NCBI RefSeq assembly: GCF_000969825.1
Contig: NZ_KQ033920.1
Coordinates: forward strand, 1,663,075 to 1,727,074
DNA: 64,000 nt
Direction: 5' to 3'
DNA from: Parabacteroides gordonii MS-1 = DSM 23371
GTDB lineage: Bacteria; Bacteroidota; Bacteroidia; Bacteroidales; Tannerellaceae
Shown here: piece after piece, positions 51,801-60,900 of the stretch
Numbering within the stretch: the first letter of the stretch is position 1
How the letters are laid out: every line of letters starts with the position of its first letter
Notes under the pieces: model-generated
Told to the model about the DNA's origin: nothing
What the model saw: only the letters and a program-made list of their open reading frames with translations
Databases searched by the model: none
Made by a program: the position numbers and the translations under genes

Positions 51801-53448
51801 GAATATACAGGGACGCGGTTTCGGAAACGTCCACCTGCACGGCCCCTTCAAAGCACTGACCGTAGAAGGAGACGCCTACGTGGAAGACGGCGGACTGGGT
51901 ATCGAATATACCAATACCTATTATACCTTCTCCGACTCCATCCATCTGGATGCGGGCTCCATCAACATGAGAGACCTGAAAGTGAACGACAAGTTCGGCA
52001 ACTCGGGGATTGTCAACATGCATGTCTATCACAACCATTTCAAGGATGTCAGCTTCGATGTGAACGTCAAGACAAACAACATGCTGGTGTTCGATGCTAC
52101 CCGTAAATTAAACCCGTTGATCTATGGTACGGTGTTTGGTAGCGGAACGGCTTCCATCAAAGGAAACGACAAGCTGATCAACTTCGACATTAATATGCGG
52201 AACGATCCGAAGACGACCGTCACACTCGACTTCATGAATAATACAACGGCTGCCGACTACGATTTTATCACCTTCGTCGATAAAAAGAAACTTAAGGAAG
52301 CTGCCGCCAACGGCACACTCCCGTACGACTCGCTAAGCATCGCGTCCAACGTAGAGGAAGAGGGAGCCGAGCTGCGCATGAACTTCCTGCTCGATATCAA
52401 CCCGGATGCCAATATCGAACTGATCATGGATCCGATAGCAGGCGATAAGATCACCGGGAATTGTAGCGGAAGCATACAAATTGAATACGGCACAAAGACA
52501 GACCTGCGCATGTATGGAAATATGGGTATCGTAAGCGGTAACTATAATTTCAGCCTGCAACAGATCATACATAAGGACTTTAAGATACGCGACGGCAGTT
52601 CGATCGACTTCCGCGGCGATCCGTTCGATGCCACGATGCATGTTAACGCGATCTATAACCTGACGGCCAACCTGCGCGACCTGGATGAAAGTCTTGCCGG
52701 ACAAAGCGCGCGAACAAACGTTCCGGTAAACTGCGTGCTTAACCTGGACGGTATGTTGCGCAACCCGGCTATTTCATTCGACCTGGAGCTACCCGGTTCC
52801 AACGAAGAGATAGAACGGCAGATGAAATCGCTGATAGACACTGAAGATATGATGACCCGGCAAATCATCTACTTGCTGGTGCTGAATAAGTTCGATACCC
52901 CAGAATATAATCGTGGCGTCGGCACCTACCGTTCAAGCGAACTGAGCGCCGTAGCTTCATCTGCCCTCTCATCCCAAATATCCAGTATCCTGAACAGTCT
53001 GACCGACAAGGTGCAGATCGGTACCAACATCCGTACCAGCGAAGACGGCATACAAGACACCGAAGTCGAAATGATGTTGTCGAGCCAATTGCTTGACAAC
53101 CGGTTGCTGCTTAACGGAAGTTTCGGCTACAAGAACAGGACTGCCGAAGCTAGTCAAAAGAATGATTTCATAGGAGAATTCGATCTCGAATATAAGCTCA
53201 CCAGAAGCGGGGAGATCCGCCTGAAGGCTTACAACCACTCCAACGATATGTACCGTTATCTGAAGCAGTCGCTAACCACACAAGGGGTAGGTATCATGTT
53301 CAAGAAGGACTTCACCCACCTGTCGGAATTCTTCCGCAGAAGGAAAAGACTGCCGCTCATGCCGCTTGCCCCTGCCGATACGGTTCCGCCGATGAGAACG
53401 GATACTACAACGATAACAGCTCCTTCACAGCTGAATAATAAGCAGTAA
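48838..53448 (+). CDS. tamB: TamB-like translocation/assembly module protein (DUF490)
   Basis: Up to 1536 aa. One N-terminal membrane helix (KYIIITLLTLLWIFYAMPFILL) precedes a very long periplasmic beta-helical rod, and the C-terminal DUF490/TamB domain is clear (DGSSIDFRGDPFDATMHVNAIYNLTANL, NPAISFDLELPGSNEEIERQMKSLI). Thought to move phospholipids or help insert outer-membrane proteins. The open frame begins at a TTG (48838), but a TAGATTTG promoter box lies at 48875-48882, so the true start is probably later. The first ATG, at 48964, would cut the membrane helix, so a TTG near 48880 or another non-ATG codon may be used. The 3' end overlaps the convergent dus gene by 44 bases. Confidence 0.9.
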   Translation: MCKFNDFYRDIVVDLCLKYSKDIRGLKYIIITLLTLLWIFYAMPFILLKIPYVQHQVSNIASTELSSHLGVPVKIGNVNIEWFNRLVLDNLYLEDQEGETLFEANHVAAGFEVLPLLKGKFVFSTVRLFGFSVNLKKKTPDAPLNLQFVIDAFASKDTLKKNPNIDLRFNSILIRRGNFRYDVESEAPTPGKFNGKHVDIKNLSAKISLKAFNKDSLNANIKKMSFDEASGFELNKLTMNIIGNRDSAFINNFEIKLPETDLKISRAQIGMQEIKNATELLNQAPLELNISPSQICLKDLSPFVPAFQNFTETIELSAEASGYINNIDLKRLTLRYSDKMLFVGKMELKGITHPEEAYIFGQVNKMYITTEGIAGLVNNFNKKPVTLPDPVVKLGTVNFTGEISGFFDNLVAFGKFSSAIGSVQTDMIFGSDKENGITAYLKGHVSTPGLQLDELFNEGNPYGNTKLSISIDAKQHKHSGFFGNIKANIDEIEYKKYTYNDIHLSGNFKKNSFDGMVQVNDPNGQLYAEGMFRHEGQNSMFNFTANLRHFRPDSLNLIDKYESPDISLSLNADFTGNNIDNLEGNITIDSLSFKTAPSSFFLKKFQVTASGHSLDRHLTISSDILNGEVTGAYSFKTIVPSFMNTFKGYIPALINATQKKQKVEENNFSLLLTVENTDSISKTLKLPFTMVSQGRITGHYNNLYNKFRFEAFLPKFKLGNSMFESGYLTCDNPAEDITLQLKAVNYNQKGTRNYLDLKADAKDNRINTLVGWANNKEKVFRAELSASALFTEEEHEKKPSTLRTNISLNESPLILNDSIWKINPSEITIADGRIDIDNFKVSNEQQYLRLDGSISSNPADTLLMDLKEVELSYIFDILNIPVLQFAGKATGTFNICDLYGSRMLNTDLEIKDFSFNQVALGRLNLFSEWDDEQQGILMLGSIYKNDTTWTDVSGYIFPVGKNAGLSLFFGANDLNIAFLHPFVDKVAKNIQGRGFGNVHLHGPFKALTVEGDAYVEDGGLGIEYTNTYYTFSDSIHLDAGSINMRDLKVNDKFGNSGIVNMHVYHNHFKDVSFDVNVKTNNMLVFDATRKLNPLIYGTVFGSGTASIKGNDKLINFDINMRNDPKTTVTLDFMNNTTAADYDFITFVDKKKLKEAAANGTLPYDSLSIASNVEEEGAELRMNFLLDINPDANIELIMDPIAGDKITGNCSGSIQIEYGTKTDLRMYGNMGIVSGNYNFSLQQIIHKDFKIRDGSSIDFRGDPFDATMHVNAIYNLTANLRDLDESLAGQSARTNVPVNCVLNLDGMLRNPAISFDLELPGSNEEIERQMKSLIDTEDMMTRQIIYLLVLNKFDTPEYNRGVGTYRSSELSAVASSALSSQISSILNSLTDKVQIGTNIRTSEDGIQDTEVEMMLSSQLLDNRLLLNGSFGYKNRTAEASQKNDFIGEFDLEYKLTRSGEIRLKAYNHSNDMYRYLKQSLTTQGVGIMFKKDFTHLSEFFRRRKRLPLMPLAPADTVPPMRTDTTTITAPSQLNNKQ
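48843..48850 (-). promoter_or_regulatory. -7 box for tsaD
   Basis: TAAATTTG on the minus strand, 21 bases before the tsaD start. Confidence 0.55.
48875..48882 (+). promoter_or_regulatory. -7 box for the tamB-like gene
   Basis: TAGATTTG matches TAnnTTTG and lies inside the longest possible reading frame, which argues against the TTG start at 48838. Confidence 0.55.
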
Positions 53449-54340
53449 GGTTGTTGCTTTTCAGCACCTTCTTTCGCAGGCGCTTTTCCGCATCCGGCAG
53501 AAGATACTCCCAAAGGGTTTTCAGTTTAGCCAGTATCTGGTGGTCGCCGCCTTCCAGACGCGAAGTGTACTGTTCAGCAAGGAGCTGATGAAAGGTCGCG
53601 AGCTTTGTCCGTTTCTCTGCTTCCGACAATGTTTGGCCGGTAAGATATTCGGCTGCCAACCAGGGGTGCGACAGTAATCCCCGTCCCAGCATAACGCCTT
53701 TCAGGCTGGGGTAACGGTCTGTTACCGAATAGATATCTTCCAGGGTATTCAGGTCGCCGTTATAAATAAGCGGATGGGTACATGCTTCGTAGAAACGGGA
53801 AAAGCCATCCATATCCACCGTCCCTTTATACTGTTGAACCCCGATCCGCGGATGCAACGTGACATGGGTGAAAGGCAGGGCGTTGATGTGGGGCAAAAGA
53901 GATAACGATTCGTCCGCCCGTTCCCACCCCAGCCGGAGTTTCAGTGAGAAACTCATTTCCGGAAACTCCCGGAGCGTGTCCAGCAGTGCGACGGCTTCCT
54001 CTTTATAAGGTAATATCCCCGATCCCCGGTGCAGACGGGCCTGCATAGGAAAAGGACAGCCCATATTTATATCCGCCTGCCTGTATCCCTGTCCCCGGAA
54101 GAAGACGGCGATACGCCGGAACTCATCGGGTGTAGCGGCTATCAGTTGGGGTATGACCGGAATGTCCCGGTTATGTTCGGGAGCTACGTCACGCAGTTCT
54201 TTGTTGCGGAAACCATCTTTCTCCAAACGGACAAAAGGGGTGTAATAACTCTCCACCCCACCGAATATACGGTGGTGCGCTTCCCGGTACACGGCATCGG
54301 TATATCCTTGCAAGGGGGCGAAATGTATCTTATAATCCAT
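53405..54340 (-). CDS. dus: tRNA-dihydrouridine synthase
   Basis: FMN enzyme that reduces uridine to dihydrouridine in tRNA D-loops. 311 aa. FAPLQGYTDAVYR at the start, PQLIAATPDEFRR, and the catalytic Cys in DINMGCPFPMQARLHRGSGIL; then SLKLRLGW, HPRIGVQQYKG and NGDLNTLED, VMLGRGLLSHPW. Its start overlaps the lipB stop by one base and its 3' end overlaps tamB on the opposite strand by 44 bases. Confidence 0.93.
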   Translation of the reverse strand: MDYKIHFAPLQGYTDAVYREAHHRIFGGVESYYTPFVRLEKDGFRNKELRDVAPEHNRDIPVIPQLIAATPDEFRRIAVFFRGQGYRQADINMGCPFPMQARLHRGSGILPYKEEAVALLDTLREFPEMSFSLKLRLGWERADESLSLLPHINALPFTHVTLHPRIGVQQYKGTVDMDGFSRFYEACTHPLIYNGDLNTLEDIYSVTDRYPSLKGVMLGRGLLSHPWLAAEYLTGQTLSEAEKRTKLATFHQLLAEQYTSRLEGGDHQILAKLKTLWEYLLPDAEKRLRKKVLKSNNLTAYYSAVKELLSL

Positions 54341-55005
54341 CAGGGAAACAGTTCGGAAAACAGTGAATGCAATTGCGATTTGGCCTTCTCGAAATCCTGT
54401 TGTGCCCCCAGTTCCTTTTCCAGCGAGGTAACGCCCTTATCGGTAAAGCCACAGGGGTTGATCAGCGAGAAATAGCTCAGGTCGGTATTGATATTCAGCG
54501 CAAAGCCGTGCATGGTGACGTATCGGCTGCTCTTCACTCCGATGGCACATATCTTACGGGCACGGCCTTTTACCAACGGGTCGATCCAGACGCCGGTCGC
54601 TCCTTCCAACCGCTCCCCTTTTATCCCGTAGAGAGACAGGAAGCGGATAATGACCTCTTCCAGGGTGTGGATATACTGTTTCAATCCCAGTTGCCAGTGT
54701 TCGAGGTCGAATACCGGATAGCCAGTGATCTGTCCGGGGCCGTGATAGGTGATATCCCCTCCCCGGTTCGTGTGGAAGAAGGAAATGCCCCTCTGTTTCA
54801 GTAGCTCGGCAGGGATCAGCAGGTTAGCGTCTTTTCCGCTCTTGCCGATCGTCAGCACGGGTTCATGTTCGCAGAAAAACAGTTTATTCTCTCCCTGTCC
54901 GCCCCACACCTTGGCATGCAGCAGTGTCTCAAACGCTTCCGTTTGAACCTTTAAAGCGTCGGCATAAACGATACGTCCGAGGTCGTGAAAAGTGAAGCTC
55001 TCCAT
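54340..55005 (-). CDS. lipB: Octanoyltransferase LipB
   Basis: Moves octanoyl from acyl-carrier protein to lipoyl domains, first step of lipoate synthesis. 221 aa. RGGDITYHGPGQITGYP is the signature, the catalytic Lys is in ICAIGVKSSRYVTMHGFALN, and the Cys in LINPCGFTDKGVTSLE. The start MESFTFHDLG fits Bacteroidales LipB, so the 55-base overlap with the mtgA 3' end appears real. No lipA is seen here. Confidence 0.97.
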   Translation of the reverse strand: MESFTFHDLGRIVYADALKVQTEAFETLLHAKVWGGQGENKLFFCEHEPVLTIGKSGKDANLLIPAELLKQRGISFFHTNRGGDITYHGPGQITGYPVFDLEHWQLGLKQYIHTLEEVIIRFLSLYGIKGERLEGATGVWIDPLVKGRARKICAIGVKSSRYVTMHGFALNINTDLSYFSLINPCGFTDKGVTSLEKELGAQQDFEKAKSQLHSLFSELFP

Positions 55006-55745
55006 TTCTTTCTCTTTTTTATTTTACCATCTTTATTTTCTATCTCTCCGGCACCGTGGCCCATCTGTATCTTTATCAGCTTACCCATCAGGGAAAGGAT
55101 CTGCCCCTGCCGCTTCAACATGTAGGGAGAAGGTTTGCCGGAATTGAATTTCCGCGGATTGGGTAGTGAAGCAGCTATCAACGCCGCCTCGCCCGCACTC
55201 AACCCGGCTGCCGGCTTCTTGAAATGAGCCTGTGCCACCGCCTCGGCCCCGTAGATGCCGTCTCCCATCTCTATGGAGTTGAGATAGACCTCCATGATCC
55301 GTTCCTTTCCCCATATCCATTCGATCAGCAGGGTGAAGTAGGCTTCGATCCCTTTCCGGATATAGCTTTTAGTGGGGAGAAGGAATACGTTCTTGGCTGT
55401 CTGCTGCGAGATCGTGCTGGCACCACGGACGCGTTTGCCTTTCTCGGCTTCGTCGCGGGCCTTCTGTATCTGCTCGATATCGAAGCCGTTATGGTCGAGG
55501 AACAGGTTATCTTCCGAAGCGACCACCGCCTGCACCAGCGGTTGGGCAATCTCCGACAACGGCACCCATTTATGGTCGAGCTTGAAGGGTTTGCCGGCCT
55601 TATGCTGGTCATACAGGCGTGTCAGCATCAAAGGCGTATAGTAAACGGGGATGAACTTGAAAGCCACCACCGCCAACAGACTGGATACAAACAGGAATAT
55701 AAGGATATTCCGGCACCAGATTAAAATTCGTTTTATAAAAGGCAT
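54951..55745 (-). CDS. mtgA: Monofunctional biosynthetic peptidoglycan transglycosylase
   Basis: GT51 enzyme that polymerises lipid II without transpeptidase activity. 264 aa. One N-terminal membrane helix (about 8-30), then VASEDNLFLDHNGFD (catalytic Glu), RGASTISQQTAKNVFL, KERIMEVYLNSIEMGDGIYGAEAVAQAHF. The last ~25 residues are basic and not conserved; this tail is encoded in the stretch overlapping lipB. Start of the mtgA-lipB-dus operon. Confidence 0.96.
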   Translation of the reverse strand: MPFIKRILIWCRNILIFLFVSSLLAVVAFKFIPVYYTPLMLTRLYDQHKAGKPFKLDHKWVPLSEIAQPLVQAVVASEDNLFLDHNGFDIEQIQKARDEAEKGKRVRGASTISQQTAKNVFLLPTKSYIRKGIEAYFTLLIEWIWGKERIMEVYLNSIEMGDGIYGAEAVAQAHFKKPAAGLSAGEAALIAASLPNPRKFNSGKPSPYMLKRQGQILSLMGKLIKIQMGHGAGEIENKDGKIKKRKKWRASLFTTSDVSFMPTL

Positions 55746-55873
55746 ACTGTTCAGTCTTCTTTAGTGACGGCAAACTTACAAAAAGTAATGGTAATGACAG
55801 GCTTTGTTACAGGTTTATTTATGACAGATTGTTTATGTCCAAATAGGCCTAAATCTTTCTATGTTTTAAACAC

Positions 55874-55967
55874 CTACCTTACCGCCACCTTTCGCACCGT
55901 CGCCTCAACCTGTACGATCTAGATATTCGTCGCTGTCGAGCAGGCAGCCTTCGGGCGTAAAGATGCG
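55874..55967 (-). pseudogene. Relic of a DUF6383-type C-terminal tail
   Basis: The minus strand closely matches the last ~130 bases of the gene ending at 57904 and the partial gene at 63798, including RIFTPEG and the final codons, but 38 bases are missing and the frame is broken (an early stop follows the deletion). Nothing upstream of about 55967 matches. It is the only content of 55746-56037 that I can identify. Confidence 0.8.
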
Positions 55968-56037
55968 AATAGTGGGAAAAAAACGTGCCGGGGGAAGAAT
56001 TTGGGGGAAGACTGAAGGGGGTTACAGAGGGAAAATG

Positions 56038-56045
56038 TATCTTTG
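56038..56045 (+). promoter_or_regulatory. -7 box for the AAA-ATPase gene
   Basis: TATCTTTG, 34 bases before the ATG at 56079. No clear -33. Confidence 0.5.
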
Positions 56046-56078
56046 TAACTGTGAAATCCTAAATACCCGTCAAAGATC

Positions 56079-57635
56079 ATGAGCATAAAATATCCTATCG
56101 GAATACAGAACTTCGAGAAACTCCGCAAAGACGGATATATCTATGTCGACAAAACAGCCTTGATGTATCAGTTGGTGGATCGTGGCAGTTACTACTTCCT
56201 CAGCCGCCCGCGCCGTTTCGGCAAAAGCCTGCTGATCTCCACCCTCGAAGCCTACTTCGAAGGCAAGCGCGAACTGTTCGAAGGGCTGGCGGTAGAAAAG
56301 CTGGAAAAAGACTGGGTGAAACGGCCGGTGTTGCATCTGGATCTAAATACGCAGAAATATGATACTCCGGAAAGTTTAGTGGATATTCTTAATGCGACCC
56401 TGACCAGGTGGGAACAGATGTATGGCAGCGAACCGTCTGAAGTAGGGCCGGCCTTGCGCTTTCAAGGTATCATCCGCCGGGCTCATGAAAAGACAGGCCA
56501 CCGCGTTGCCATCCTTGTCGACGAATATGACAAACCGATGTTGCAGGCTATCGGAAATGAGGAACTGCAACAATCGTTCCGCAGCACATTGCAGGCTTTT
56601 TACGGCGCACTGAAAACGATGGACGGATATATCAAGTTCGCTTTCCTGACGGGCGTCACCAAGTTCGGTAAGATCAGCGTGTTCAGCGCACTCAATAACC
56701 TGAAGGATATGTCGATGGACGAACGGTACATCGACATATGCGGCATTACGGAACGGGAGATACATCTGTATTTTGAAGAAGTACTGCATGCGTTGGCTAA
56801 TAAACAAGGAATGACGTATGAAGAAACATGCGCCGAACTGAAAGAGTGTTACGACGGCTATCATTTCACGGAAAACAGCATCGGTATCTACAACCCCTTC
56901 AGCCTGCTCAACACATTCGATCAACTGAAATTCGGCAACTACTGGTTTGAAACCGGTACGCCGACCTATCTGGTGGAGCTGCTGAAAATGCATAATTACG
57001 ACCTCCACAACATAGAGAATGTAGAAACCGACGAAGATACGCTCAACAGCATCGACTCTTCTTCGACCAACCCGATACCGGTGATTTACCAGAGCGGTTA
57101 CCTGACGATCAAGGACTACGACCGCCGTTTCGGCACGTACTACCTGGGTTTCCCTAACCGCGAAGTGGAAGAAGGGTTTATGAAGTTCTTGTTGCCTTTC
57201 TACACCGATACCGACAAGGTGGACGTTGCTTTCCATATCACAAAATTCGTCCGCGAAGTGGAGAACGGCGATTACGACGCTTTCTTCCGCCGCCTGCAAT
57301 CCTTCTTTGCCGACACGCCTTACGAGTTGGTGCGCGACCTGGAACTGCATTACCAGAACGTGCTGTTCATCGTCTACAAGTTGATCGGTTTCTATGTAAA
57401 GGCGGAATACCATACTTCACAAGGGCGCATCGACCTGGTGCTGCAAACGGACAAGTTCATCTATGTGATGGAGTTCAAATTCGAAGGCACCGCCGAGGAA
57501 GCTCTCCGGCAGATCGACGAAAAGAACTATGCCCTCCCCTTCGCCTCCGACCCGCGCAAGCTATTCAAGATCGGCATCAACTTCAGCAATGAGATGCGGA
57601 ATATCGAGCGGTGGGTGGTGGAAACGGCTATATGA
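56079..57635 (+). CDS. AAA-ATPase-like protein with C-terminal PD-(D/E)XK nuclease-like domain (DUF1703)
   Basis: 518 aa. The N-terminal AAA-ATPase_like domain begins MSIKYPIGIQNFEKLRKDGYIYVDKT; Walker A is SRPRRFGKSLLIS (about residue 47) and Walker B is VAILVDEYDKPM. The C-terminal region has GRIDLVLQTDKFIYVMEFKFEG, a PD-(D/E)XK-type Asp and Glu-x-Lys. These proteins occur in many copies in Bacteroidales genomes and are thought to be selfish or defence-related; function is unproved. It lies between a DUF6383 relic and a MITE-like element, on the strand opposite to its neighbours, which suggests insertion into a DUF6383 locus. Confidence 0.9.
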   Translation: MSIKYPIGIQNFEKLRKDGYIYVDKTALMYQLVDRGSYYFLSRPRRFGKSLLISTLEAYFEGKRELFEGLAVEKLEKDWVKRPVLHLDLNTQKYDTPESLVDILNATLTRWEQMYGSEPSEVGPALRFQGIIRRAHEKTGHRVAILVDEYDKPMLQAIGNEELQQSFRSTLQAFYGALKTMDGYIKFAFLTGVTKFGKISVFSALNNLKDMSMDERYIDICGITEREIHLYFEEVLHALANKQGMTYEETCAELKECYDGYHFTENSIGIYNPFSLLNTFDQLKFGNYWFETGTPTYLVELLKMHNYDLHNIENVETDEDTLNSIDSSSTNPIPVIYQSGYLTIKDYDRRFGTYYLGFPNREVEEGFMKFLLPFYTDTDKVDVAFHITKFVREVENGDYDAFFRRLQSFFADTPYELVRDLELHYQNVLFIVYKLIGFYVKAEYHTSQGRIDLVLQTDKFIYVMEFKFEGTAEEALRQIDEKNYALPFASDPRKLFKIGINFSNEMRNIERWVVETAI

Positions 57636-57680
57636 TGCGAACAGTTCAGTTCTTGGCAGAAGTGAGTCTTTGATAATAGC

Positions 57681-57868
57681 GACTGATAGTAACTGGCTCC
57701 CCTCTTGAGAGGGGGAAGGGGGTGTGTTATAATCCCGCCTATAAACGGGCCTTAATTAATAACACATTAATATATTTAAGCCATCCCTATGTTTTTTACC
57801 GGTTTTATTTACTGGCATTTACACACCCCCTACCCCCTCTCAAAGAGGGGAGCCGGTTACTATCAGTC
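57681..57868. mobile_element. MITE-like 188-bp element with ~47-bp terminal inverted repeats
   Basis: The left arm 57681-57727 (from GACTGATAGTAACTGG) and right arm 57821-57868 are nearly perfect reverse complements, with about three differences. The AT-rich centre has no open frame. Within each arm CTCCCCTC and GAGAGGGG also pair. No transposase gene and no clear target-site duplication is seen. It sits between the AAA-ATPase gene and the 3' end of the GLUG gene and could also act as a bidirectional terminator. Confidence 0.7.
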
Positions 57869-57903
57869 ACTAATCAGATAGCTCAATTTTTTCTATGAAA
57901 CCC

Positions 57904-60900
57904 CTACCTTACCGCCACCTTACGCACCGTCGTACCAACCTGTACGATATAGATGCCCGTCGGCAATTGCCGACGGTTCAGTCCCGGGACTGAACGGAAG
58001 CTGTCGAGCAGGCGGCCTTCCGGCGTAAAGATGCGGACGGGCGACGACGGCAAGCCTTCCGGCAAGCGGATGCAGAGACAGGCGTTTTCGCTCCATATCT
58101 CCGGCTCCGGCTCGGGGGCGGCGGCGCGGATCGGTTCGTTGGCAACGGGAGGCGGGTTCTTCACGATACCGTCTATGAAGATCTCCACATCGGTGCGCAC
58201 GTACTTCACCAGATAGGCTCCGTCGGAGCTGAGGGGCTGAAGCGTCTCGCCACGGCTGGTGGTGACCACGGGGTGCGACTGGTTGTAAGCCGTATCCAGC
58301 GTGAGGTAGAAGCGGAAGGTACTCCACGACTCCACTTCGTAATCACCTGCCACGGGGTCGGTCACGGCTCCCGTTACAGACGGTAGCGTGACGGTGTAGT
58401 AGACCGTTGGGGCAGGTTCGGGTTCGGGTTCAGGATCAGGTTCGACCGGCGGCACGGGTTTATTCTCCAGATAATCGCTTGCCGGCAGGGTAGGCTGGCA
58501 GGAAGGGGATAGCCAGTCGGTGTAAGAAAGAGAGCCATCGGCATCGCCCTTCACTATCTTCAACTGCGGCAGGTTGCTACTACCGCCACCACTCCAAGAC
58601 CATGCCTTACTCCATCCGTTGTCGGCGGCGGTAGGGTCGGGTATCAGATTACCTTTGAACGTATCGAGCCAAGTATCGGCACCGTTCACATCCTTATCGT
58701 TACCGTTGCTGACGACCTTCTTGTTTACCCGTATCGTAGAAGCGTAGTTGTCGGAGAGGGTGACAGATGAGTATACACCTCCGGCTATCCGGTTGCTCTG
58801 TCCTTCTTTTCCATTTACCTGTTCATTCAGGGCGAGGTTGTTTGAGAGCGTTCCAGTCTGAAAATACCCGAAGATACCGCCGGCGTAGTTATCATCCGTC
58901 CCGTCTGCCGCCTCGACAGCTCCTGTGGCATAGGTATAGGAAATTACACCACCAGTAGAAGAATATCCGGCAATACCGCCGGCGTAGTTGTTGTAACTTC
59001 CCTTCGCCTTCACTCCGACAGTGGCATAGCAATGGGTTAGAGAAGAGTTAAGAGATCCCACTATACCACCGGCATCGGATAAAGTAACCTCAATCTGCCC
59101 GCTGTCACCCTTACCAGATCTTCCTTTCGCCATAACCTCCCCCTCTCCCACAACATAACAGTTGGAGATATTGCTAGCCCGTCCGGCTATTCCTCCGGCA
59201 TAGGCGCTAGCTAGCGTTGAAGGAACAGCCTGTACCCCTTCCGGCGCCAGAACGACACCGAGGTTACGAAGGGTTCCAACCGAGGCATAGCCGAACAAGC
59301 CGGCATAGGCATATTTAGAGACAGCCGTCTCCACCTTCACCCTCAGCCCCTTCACGCAATGACCCTTGCCGTCGAAATTGCCGCGGAAAGGATGGTCGCG
59401 ATTTCCTATCGGCGTCCAGTAATGGGCGGACAGGTCGATGTCGGCGGCGAGGGCGAAGTAGATGCCTTTGAAGCCGGAGTCGCTGTCGTCTTTATTCTCC
59501 AAAGTACCGCCAGACAAATTCTTATCTACCGTGAGGTTTGCTCCTGCATTCACCTGCTTTGCCAGATAGGCCAGTTCGGCTCTGTTGGCTATCAGGATGG
59601 GGGCGTCCCAAGATAAGCCGTCGCCACCACCGGTATTCGCGATGCTTCCGGCTATCAGGTGGTCAGAGGCGGGGATGGTGGGTTGTTGGGAGGAGGAAGG
59701 CCAGTTGGAGTAAGTCGGATTGCCGTCGGGGTCTTCACCTTTCAGTTTCAGCTGGGGCAAGCTGCCGTCGGTAGGGAAAGTCCAAGCATTGTCCCAGTCA
59801 TTGCTGCTACCTCCTTTCAGTTTTGTCTCAAAGTCTTTGAGGGTGATCTCGTCATTGCCATTGGCTTCATTTGCGGCGCTGCCGCTAATGGTCTGGCCGT
59901 TTACTTGTATCTCGGGGGAGGCGTAGTTGGCGTCGAGAGTGGCGTTACTCTCCTTATGACCAACTATCCGGTTACTATGTGAGTTACCTCCTATTATCTG
60001 TCCATTGACGGCCAAACTGTTTGTGAGTGTGCCCTTGCTCTGCAAATATCCGCAGATACCGCCGGCATAACGGTTATTATCTTCTGTTCCCGTTTCAACA
60101 TCTCCCGTGGCATAGGTGTGGGAGATCGTTGATTTATAGTCACCACGCCCGACAATACCACCAACATAAACCGTACCATCAGGTCCTACCTTTACATTTA
60201 CAGTAGCATAACAATTAGCAAGCGAACCATCAGTGTCAAGATATCCTACGATCCCACCGACGACATAGCCAAAGTTCAATGAAGAATGTATCTCAATCCT
60301 CCCCTCTCCCACTACATAGCAGTTAAAGATTTTATGAGCGCACCCGGCTATTCCACCGACATAAACAACACCATCCGTCGAATTTACCTGTATCCCCGCA
60401 TCCGCCAGACGGACACCGAGGTTACGGAGGATTCCGACATACGTATAACCGAACAAGCCGGCATAGGCTTCCCCACTAACGGTTTCGACCTTCATCACCT
60501 TCAGGCCGTTCACACAATGCCCCCGGCCGTCGAAATTACCTTTGAAAGAAGTAGTGTTCCCTATCGGCGTCCAATCATAACCCGACAGGTTGATGTCGGC
60601 GGAGAGGGCGAAGTAATAGGACATAAAGCCTCCTGCTTGATCTTTACCGGCCGGACCGATCGATTTGCCGTCACCATAATTGATAGACTGTTTGCTATTC
60701 ACCTGCTGCGCAAAGTAGGCAAGCTCTTCGGCAGTGGCTATCTTGATGGCATCGTTCCAGGATGAGCCGTCGCCACCGTTTTGGTTAGCTATCTGAGTCG
60801 CACAATGGTCTTTCCAGTTATCCTGCCCTGCCGCCATCGGGGCAAAGAGGCAGAGGAAGAACAGTGCCGCCAGAAGGCGGCAGGCTGTTTGTCGGTAAGT

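Noticed and set aside
50701-52038. 445-codon open frame antisense to the tamB-like gene
   Set aside because: No family features; the sense frame is continuous and conserved in type.
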